Part shown: one piece after another, positions 6,885 through 8,337 of the stretch
How the letters are laid out: every line of letters begins with the position of its first letter
Numbering within the stretch: the stretch's first letter is position 1
Assembly (NCBI GenBank): GCA_903877945.1
Contig: CAIRFY010000640.1
Span: forward strand, 1 to 8,337
Direction: 5' to 3'
Length of the DNA: 8,337 nt
Origin: an uncultured Oscillochloris sp.
GTDB taxonomy: Bacteria > Chloroflexota > Chloroflexia > Chloroflexales > Chloroflexaceae
Made by a program: the position numbers and the translations under genes
The notes under the pieces: generated by a model
What the model was told of the DNA's origin: nothing
Database searches by the model: none
The model's input: only the letters and a program-made list of their open reading frames with translations

Positions 6885-8075
6885 ATGGTGGATCGCAATA
6901 ACAACTTTAGCTACGAGGACTTCGCGCAGATCAAGGTGGTGGGCGTGGGCGGCGGCGGTAGCAACGCCGTGGATCGCATGATCGCCGATGGCGTGCAGGG
7001 TGTGGAGTTCATGACGGTGAACACGGATGTGCAGGCTCTGATGCACTCGCTGGCCCCGATGCGGATCCGCATTGGCGATAAGCTCACCCGTGGCCTGGGC
7101 AGCGGCGGTAACCCGGTGATCGGCCAGAAGGCGGCCGAGGAGAACCAGGAGGACGTGTACGAGCAGCTCAAGGGCGCCGATATGGTCTTTGTGGCGGCTG
7201 GTATGGGTGGCGGCACCGGTACCGGGGCTTCGCCGATCATCGCCGGGGTCTCTCACGACTTGGGCGCCCTGACGGTGGGCGTGGTGACGCGGCCCTTCAC
7301 CTTCGAGGGCAACCATCGCCGCAAGATGGCCGAGCAGGGCATCGAGCAGTTGCGCCCGGTGGTGGACACCTTGATCGTCATTCCTAACGACCGCCTGCTC
7401 CAGACGGCCAGCAAGAATACGACCTTCACCCAGGCGTTCCACATGGCCGACAACGTGCTGCGCCAGGGTATCCAGGGTATCTCCGACCTGATCACTCAGC
7501 GTGGTCTGATCAATGTGGACTTCGCCGACGTGAAGACGATTATGGCCCAGCAGGGTTCGGCCCTGATGGCGATTGGCCTCGGTAGCGGTGACAGCCGTAT
7601 GGTGGACGCGGTGAACCAGGCGATTGCCAGCCCGTTGCTGGAGGTGAGCATCGACGGTGCCCGTGGCGTCCTCTTCAACGTCACCGGCGGCGAGGATCTG
7701 GGCATCCTGGAAGTCTACGAGGCCGCTGATATTGTGGCGAAGCAGGTGGACCCGGACGCCAACATTATCGTCGGCGCGGTGATTGACCCGAACTTCCCGC
7801 CCGGCGAGGTGAAGGTGACGCTGATCGCCACCGGCTTCGATGTGACCCGGCCAAGCGACAACGTGAAGCGCTCGCGCTCCTTTCCGACGCCGGCCACCAG
7901 CACGGGCCACGCCACGGGTACGTACCCGCCGCAGCAGCCCGCCCCGCAGCCGCGCCAGCCCACCCCGCAGCCGCAGCAGCCTACCACACAGCCGCGTCAG
8001 TCGCCGAGTTTCGGCAGCAGCAGCGACGACCTGGATATCCCGCCCTTCCTGCGTAATCGCAACCGTGGGAAATAG
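6885..8075 (+). CDS. ftsZ: Cell division GTPase FtsZ
   Basis: FtsZ is the tubulin-like GTPase that polymerises into the division ring. This copy has 396 residues. IKVVGVGGGGSNAVDRM (16-32) forms the first nucleotide-binding loop. The tubulin signature GGGTGTG is at 108-114, preceded by FVAAGM. RPFTFEG (136-142), PNDRLL (167-172) and the T7 synergy loop NVDFADVKTIM (210-220), which completes the GTPase site of the next subunit, are intact. The globular core ends near residue 321. It is followed by a disordered linker rich in Pro, Gln and Thr (about 334-378) that includes three 7-residue repeats. The conserved C-terminal peptide DDLDIPPFLRNR (381-392), which binds FtsA in other bacteria, is followed by a basic tail. 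The start is fixed by AGGAG 9 bases upstream. ftsA lies immediately upstream. Confidence 0.98.
   Translation: MVDRNNNFSYEDFAQIKVVGVGGGGSNAVDRMIADGVQGVEFMTVNTDVQALMHSLAPMRIRIGDKLTRGLGSGGNPVIGQKAAEENQEDVYEQLKGADMVFVAAGMGGGTGTGASPIIAGVSHDLGALTVGVVTRPFTFEGNHRRKMAEQGIEQLRPVVDTLIVIPNDRLLQTASKNTTFTQAFHMADNVLRQGIQGISDLITQRGLINVDFADVKTIMAQQGSALMAIGLGSGDSRMVDAVNQAIASPLLEVSIDGARGVLFNVTGGEDLGILEVYEAADIVAKQVDPDANIIVGAVIDPNFPPGEVKVTLIATGFDVTRPSDNVKRSRSFPTPATSTGHATGTYPPQQPAPQPRQPTPQPQQPTTQPRQSPSFGSSSDDLDIPPFLRNRNRGK
7938..8000 (+). repeat. Three 21-base repeats encoding the FtsZ linker
   Basis: Residues 352-372 of FtsZ form three 7-residue units of the pattern P-x-(P/T)-Q-P-(R/Q)-Q, each encoded by 21 bases. 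Copy number could change without shifting frame, which would lengthen or shorten the linker between the GTPase core and the FtsA-binding peptide. Confidence 0.75.
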
Positions 8076-8085
8076 CAAGAAGTAA

Positions 8086-8225
8086 GACAAGGTTCAGATC
8101 TGGTAATTCTAGCTTTACAGTGTGGCGATGATGCGATGATGTGACGAGGTGACGAGGCGACGAGGCGATGTCACCGCACCCTCGCGTCCTCGCCTCATCG
8201 CCAAACTGTGAAGCTGTTCTGAACC
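8086..8225. repeat. Inverted repeat element with octamer arrays downstream of ftsZ
   Basis: Outer arms GGTTCAGA 8091-8098 and TCTGAACC 8218-8225 are exact complements. Inner arms 8111-8131 and 8195-8215 are complementary at 19 of 21 positions. Between them lie 8-base units: six of consensus GYGAYGAK on the left (8125-8172; the last is degenerate), and on the right four (8170-8201) whose reverse complements resemble GCGATGAG. The left edge GACAAGGTTC (8086-8095) and the right CAAACTGT (8202-8209) also occur in the ftsQ-ftsA spacer. It could act as a transcription end for the cluster, but no T-run follows. No gene is seen in 8076-8337. Confidence 0.8.
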
Positions 8226-8262
8226 ATATCTAAGGCATGTTTCAAACCAGCGTGACAATTCA

Positions 8263-8337
8263 GCGACGAAACGATGACGCGGTGAGGCGCTCCGTATCGC
8301 CTCATCGCCTCATCGCCTCATCGCCTCATCGCCTCAT
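8263..8337. repeat. Second octamer array, cut by the window end
   Basis: Three diverged 8-base units (8263-8286, like GCGATGAG) face five perfect tandem copies of ATCGCCTC (8296-8335) that run into the window edge. The perfect copies are the reverse complement of the same octamer family found at 8125-8201. The true length of the array cannot be seen here. Confidence 0.9.

Noticed and set aside
6878..6901. ATG two bases after the ftsZ ribosome binding site
   Set aside because: It gives only seven codons before a stop, and the spacing from AGGAG is too short for normal initiation.
6816..8090. 424-codon reading frame on the - strand covering all of ftsZ
   Set aside because: It mirrors the ftsZ codons, has a low-complexity Arg/His/Gly-rich translation, and its start region comes from repeat and vector-like linker DNA rather than a gene-like leader.
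8125..8337. Possible CRISPR array
   Set aside because: Units are 8 bases, directly adjacent and without unique spacers between them; this is a simple tandem repeat.

Overview
The window carries the end of a bacterial division and cell wall (dcw) cluster. All seven genes are on the + strand: a multi-pass membrane protein (CvpA-like, tentative), murC, murB, ddl, ftsQ, ftsA and ftsZ. The DNA is GC-rich. The gene order, the Chloroflexus-like FtsA/FtsZ pair and the short tandem repeats between genes suggest a filamentous member of the Chloroflexota (class Chloroflexia). That placement is an inference; no rRNA or other marker is present.

Layout. Bases 1-195 precede the first gene. They can fold into a chain of hairpins ending at the ribosome binding site of the membrane protein gene. 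They may be a structured leader, or the right end of a TnpB/IS605-like element; both are unproven. Next come the membrane protein (196-849), a 54-base gap holding a strong hairpin, murC (904-2316), an A/T-richer gap of about 100 bases, murB (2414-3316), ddl (3313-4416, overlapping murB by ATGA), ftsQ (4469-5314), a 204-base spacer, ftsA (5519-6769), a 115-base spacer, ftsZ (6885-8075), and 262 bases of repeat-rich DNA to the window end.

How the genes work together. MurB makes UDP-MurNAc and MurC adds L-Ala to it. Ddl makes the D-Ala-D-Ala dipeptide used to finish the stem peptide. FtsZ forms the division ring, FtsA anchors it to the membrane through a C-terminal amphipathic helix, and FtsQ is the single-pass POTRA-domain scaffold of the divisome.

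The most unusual signal is between the genes. From the ddl stop codon onward, every intergenic spacer holds a pair of inverted arrays of 7-base or 8-base tandem units. The unit sequence changes from spacer to spacer but the architecture is the same. One array begins at the ddl stop codon and supplies ATG codons in all three frames just ahead of ftsQ.
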